From Candidatus Sulfopaludibacter sp. SbA3 (GTDB lineage: Bacteria > Acidobacteriota > Terriglobia > 20CM-2-55-15), in assembly GCA_945861845.1 (NCBI GenBank), contig CAMAWS010000019.1, positions 1-14,977 of the forward strand: DNA of 14,977 bases. The letters are read 5' to 3'. The position numbers and the translations under genes are program-made. Below, one piece after another: positions 12,257-14,977 of the stretch. How positions within the stretch are numbered: position 1 is the first letter of the stretch; each line of letters begins with the position of its first letter. The notes under the pieces are model-generated. The model had not been told where the DNA came from and searched no databases. It saw only the letters and a list, made by a program, of their open reading frames with translations.

Positions 12257-12819
12257 TGGCGGCGCTCCTTGTTCAACAGCTTCGCCAGTTCGGCGCGGCC
12301 GCGGTTGATCCTGGATTTCACTGTTCCAATTGGCGCCTTGAGCATATCGGCGATTTCCTCGTACGTGAATTCCTCGAGATCTCTCAGGATGACCGCCTCG
12401 CGAAGATCCTCTGAAACCCGCAAAAGCGCCCGGTGAACCCGCCGGGAGAGTTCGCTCTTCTCGAGTGCCTCTCCCGGAGTGGGGTAGCGAGCGGGATTCT
12501 CTTCGACCTTCTCATATTCAACTTCAATGGAATCCGTCATGGTGCGCTCAGTTTTGTACTTCCGGTAATGGTCAATCAGGTGATTGCGTCCAACCCGCAC
12601 GATCCAGGTGACAAGCGCACCGGATTCGGGCCGGTACGACGTAAGCGTTCGATAGATCTTCATGAAGATCTCCTGCGTGAGATCCTCGGCTTCGTCGAAT
12701 CTACCCGTGAAACGGTAGGCCAGATTGTAAAGTCGCTGATGATGCTGCCTGACGATGGTTTCCCATGAGCCACGGTCGCCCGTCAGGCAGTGTCTTACCA
12801 GATCCGCATCGGTCTGCAA
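12253..12819 (-). CDS. ECF (RpoE-like) RNA polymerase sigma factor
   Basis: The protein has 188 residues. Region 2 spans about 20-85, with AEDLTQEIFMKIYRTL (promoter -10 and core contacts) and the aromatic WIVRVGRNHLIDHYRK. A charged linker follows (TDSIEVEYEKVEENPARYP). Region 4 spans about 125-182, with LREAVILRDLEEFTYEEIADM and the helix-turn-helix PIGTVKSRINRGRAEL. Regions 1.1 and 3 are absent, which defines the ECF group. The start is TTG 12819, forced by an in-frame TAA at 12825-12823; the next ATG would remove part of region 2. It is the first gene of the coupled unit and lies under a candidate ECF promoter (12860-12888). Confidence 0.92.
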   Translation of the reverse strand: MQTDADLVRHCLTGDRGSWETIVRQHHQRLYNLAYRFTGRFDEAEDLTQEIFMKIYRTLTSYRPESGALVTWIVRVGRNHLIDHYRKYKTERTMTDSIEVEYEKVEENPARYPTPGEALEKSELSRRVHRALLRVSEDLREAVILRDLEEFTYEEIADMLKAPIGTVKSRINRGRAELAKLLNKERRQ

Positions 12820-12859
12820 GAGTTATCCGGCTCCGTTCCATTCGCCTCGCCAATATCAA

Positions 12860-12888
12860 TGAACGAGATTGGGTGAAGAAAAGTTTCA
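12860..12888 (-). promoter_or_regulatory. Candidate ECF-type autoregulatory promoter
   Basis: Read on the - strand, TGAAAC (12888-12883) is followed by 17 bases and then CGTTCA (12865-12860). This matches the classic ECF layout TGAAAC-N16/17-CGT, as described for B. subtilis sigma W/M-type promoters. It would start transcription about 33 nt upstream of the TTG start. The TGAAAC box forms part of a 7-bp palindrome GTTTCAG-CAAA-CTGAAAC (12883-12900). Sigma factor self-activation is inferred, not shown. Confidence 0.5.
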
Positions 12889-13019
12889 GCAAACTGAAAC
12901 GATTCTGCGATAAGCGCGGGGTTGCGCACCAGACGTTGTTGTTTTTATTAGCTCTGGCCGTAGTCGCTCTCATTGTGGACTACCGTCTCAATGGGCGGGA
13001 CCAGGATCAAAACGGGCAT

Positions 13020-13044
13020 CGGCGGCGAATGGGGTTCGCCGCCG
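13020..13044 (-). terminator. Hairpin downstream of the kinase gene
   Basis: CGGCGGCGAA (13020-13029) pairs perfectly with TTCGCCGCCG (13035-13044) around a 5-nt loop. It begins 14 nt past the stop of the kinase gene on the - strand. A short GTTTTG follows at a distance rather than a true U-run, so it may be an intrinsic terminator of low strength. It isolates the kinase transcript from the sigma gene. The remainder of 12820-13058 holds the candidate promoter and nothing else recognised. Confidence 0.5.
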
Positions 13045-13058
13045 GTATCATCGACCCG

Positions 13059-14977
13059 TCACTTCCCCTGCGGGTTCCAGTTTTGAATGAGCGTGATCGG
13101 GGAGGAGGCCTCGTCCAGCATCGTGTTGATCAGGAATCGGCCGTCCCGGCTGACGTCGTATTGCCGGCCCTGTGCATTGTCCACGCCGCTGCCATAGATC
13201 CGCGTTGGAAACAGCGCCACCGGCGCTCCCGGCTCGAGCGTCGTTCCCGTCGTCGTGATCGGCGCCGCCATCATCTCCCCATTCGGTCCCACGTAGTACA
13301 GTTCCTTCCCATCCTGCCGCCATGCCGGAAAGATGCCTCCGGCCGTCGACACCTGCCACTGCCCACTCGCCGCCTGGCCCGTGGCGCTGGGTGCTGCTGG
13401 CGCGGCAAACGGCCGTATATAGATTTCTGACCGCCCCGACTCGTTCGACATGTACGCCACCCAGCGGCCGTCCGGCGAGAACCGGCCGGCGCGCTCATTG
13501 AAGTTGGTCTTCAAAAACACCCACGGCTTCCGCTCTCCCGTGAGCGGCAGGACCCATAAATCGCTGTCCGTCTGCGGATCCACGTTCAGATACAGGAGGA
13601 ATCGGCCATCCGCGGACCAGTCGTTGGCCACCTTGACCTGGGAGGATTCCACGAGCAGTTCCTCCGCACCCGCCCCGCTCGAGGGTTTTTGATAGAGGTC
13701 GCGCTGCCCCTTCCGGTTCGAGTCGAACGCGATCTGGCCGCCGTCGGGCGACCAGATGGGCAAGCTGTCCACGGCCGCATCAAACGTGAATCGGCTCGTG
13801 CGGGTTCCGTCCAGCAGCCAGATGTCCTGATTGCCTTGCACCGTGCGGGACACGGCCACCCGCCGGCCATCGGGAGAGATGCTGGGGGAACGGAGATCAT
13901 TTTCATCCGGCGCGCCCAGCGTGCCCAACGCCTTGCCGGACCGGTCGAACCAGGACAGTTGCCGCCGGCTGTTCCCGCCCGTCCGGTAGGCCACCAGCCC
14001 CGTGGCCGATACCGAGACGGCGCTCACATTTAAAGCAGCATCGATGGCCACCGGATCGGCCAGGGTCACCGGATCCCCGCTGAGCGCCTGCTGTTCCAGA
14101 TCCAAACGCTGCGCCACCAGCGTTCCCGCACGCACCCACGCCAGCCATCCCCCCTTCTTCTCCATCTTCCCTGCCAGCCCCGCCAGGTACACCCCCCGCG
14201 TGTCGGCCACCGTCAACCGCTTCGTCTCTCCCGATTCCAGCGAGCCCACATAAATTCCTCCCGTTTCCGCCGACCCTTGCGCGAAGTACAGGAATTGCCG
14301 GCCATCGGGCAGGAAGATCGGAAACCGGTGGCTCTGCTGCCGGTCCAGCTTCGTCACCGCCACTGCCTGCCCCCCGGTGGCGGCCACGCGGAACAGCGGA
14401 CTTCCGCCGGTTGGCGTAAACAGGATGACGCCGTCCGCGTTCCAGGTTCCGCCGCGTCCTCCCCCTGCCGCCGCCACTGTTTGCGGCGCACCGCCGCCAA
14501 TATCGAGCCGCTTCAGCGCGCCTCCGGCGAAGAAGCCGACCGAACGGCTGTCGGGCGACCAGAAGGGAAAGGCCGCGCCTTCGGTTCCGGCCAGCGGCTG
14601 AGCGGTAGCGGACGACAGCGGCCGCACCCAGAGGCGGGACGCACCGTCGCCCGATGCCACAAACACGATCTGCCGGCCGTCGGGAGAGACGGCAAAGGAA
14701 ATGGGATTAGAGGTCGCGGGCGTGACGATGTCGACGCGCGTTTCGGGCGGCGCGAGCGGTGGCGTTTCGCGCAGATGCCGCACCGTCGGAACGGTGAGCA
14801 CCACAGCCACAAGAGACGCCGCAGCGAAGGCCACGATCCAGCCCAGCGCGGATCTTCGTGCTGGAGTTGAAGCAACCTGCTGTTCCTTCTCCGTTCCTGC
14901 TTCCTCGATTTCAATCCGCGCATCGTGGATGTCCCCTAAACGCTGGCGCGGGTCCTTCTTCAGCGCACGCCGAAGCA
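13059..14977 (-). CDS. Ser/Thr protein kinase with PD40/TolB-like propeller (5' part off the window)
   Basis: The visible part has 638 residues and runs off the right edge. The first residues, LRRALKKDPRQRLGDIHDA, match the last helix (subdomain XI) of PknB-type kinases; the catalytic domain lies outside. A linker follows (EIEEAGTEKEQQVASTPARR), then one membrane helix (GWIVAFAAASLVAVVLTV). The rest is about 540 residues with at least nine PD40/TolB-type blades, such as AVSPDGRQIVFVA, FWSPDSRSVGFFA, SISPDGRRVAVSR, IWSPDGGQIAFDS and RFSPDGRWVAYMS. This layout is abundant in Acidobacteriota: a cytoplasmic kinase with an outer propeller, possibly a sensor. The ligand is unknown. A GTG at 14834 in frame is internal to the linker-helix region and not the true start. 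Confidence 0.88.
   Translation of the reverse strand, partial: LRRALKKDPRQRLGDIHDARIEIEEAGTEKEQQVASTPARRSALGWIVAFAAASLVAVVLTVPTVRHLRETPPLAPPETRVDIVTPATSNPISFAVSPDGRQIVFVASGDGASRLWVRPLSSATAQPLAGTEGAAFPFWSPDSRSVGFFAGGALKRLDIGGGAPQTVAAAGGGRGGTWNADGVILFTPTGGSPLFRVAATGGQAVAVTKLDRQQSHRFPIFLPDGRQFLYFAQGSAETGGIYVGSLESGETKRLTVADTRGVYLAGLAGKMEKKGGWLAWVRAGTLVAQRLDLEQQALSGDPVTLADPVAIDAALNVSAVSVSATGLVAYRTGGNSRRQLSWFDRSGKALGTLGAPDENDLRSPSISPDGRRVAVSRTVQGNQDIWLLDGTRTSRFTFDAAVDSLPIWSPDGGQIAFDSNRKGQRDLYQKPSSGAGAEELLVESSQVKVANDWSADGRFLLYLNVDPQTDSDLWVLPLTGERKPWVFLKTNFNERAGRFSPDGRWVAYMSNESGRSEIYIRPFAAPAAPSATGQAASGQWQVSTAGGIFPAWRQDGKELYYVGPNGEMMAAPITTTGTTLEPGAPVALFPTRIYGSGVDNAQGRQYDVSRDGRFLINTMLDEASSPITLIQNWNPQGK

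Overview
The window looks like chromosomal DNA of a soil Acidobacteriota, probably Bryobacterales/Solibacter-like. This is an inference from gene content: a Ser/Thr kinase fused to a PD40 propeller, a DUF6152 protein, an ECF sigma/DUF5668/DUF4097 envelope cluster, and CCACGGGCN4GCCCGTGG-type intergenic hairpins. No rRNA, tRNA or CRISPR array was found.

Layout. Bases 1-537 hold the tail of a possible reading frame cut by a 280-bp MITE-like element (138-417), which has 20-bp terminal inverted repeats and an 8-bp target duplication. A DUF6152 secreted protein (538-954, -) follows. Three + strand genes come next: a small membrane protein, a C-terminal-heme cytochrome c and a secreted PQQ-type sugar dehydrogenase (1309-3603). 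The last converges on a - strand group of ccdA, an unknown exported protein and aroK (3649-5534). A perfect 30-bp inverted repeat sits across the convergence point.

A + strand run (5604-8886) encodes a YihY/BrkB membrane protein, a secreted alpha/beta hydrolase (start overlapping the BrkB stop), a VOC-fold protein and a SnoaL/DUF4440-type lipoprotein. The last 39 codons of brkB are the codon-aligned antisense of a relic of a zinc-ribbon membrane protein gene. An intact homologue of that gene lies 2.4 kb downstream at 8907-9434 (-).

From 9591 to 12819 (-) runs a five-gene unit with junctions of +1 to -4 nt. In transcription order it encodes an ECF sigma factor, a zf-HC2 anti-sigma factor with one membrane segment, a B-box/DUF5668 membrane protein, a 61-residue DUF5668 protein and a LiaF-like/DUF4097 protein. 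A TGAAAC-N17-CGTTCA element upstream of the sigma gene resembles an ECF promoter and suggests autoregulation. I infer an envelope-stress module whose outputs carry repeated copies of one membrane hairpin module. It is the best candidate here for a little-described system. The window ends inside a membrane-anchored Ser/Thr kinase with a large PD40/TolB-like sensor domain (13059 to the right edge, -).
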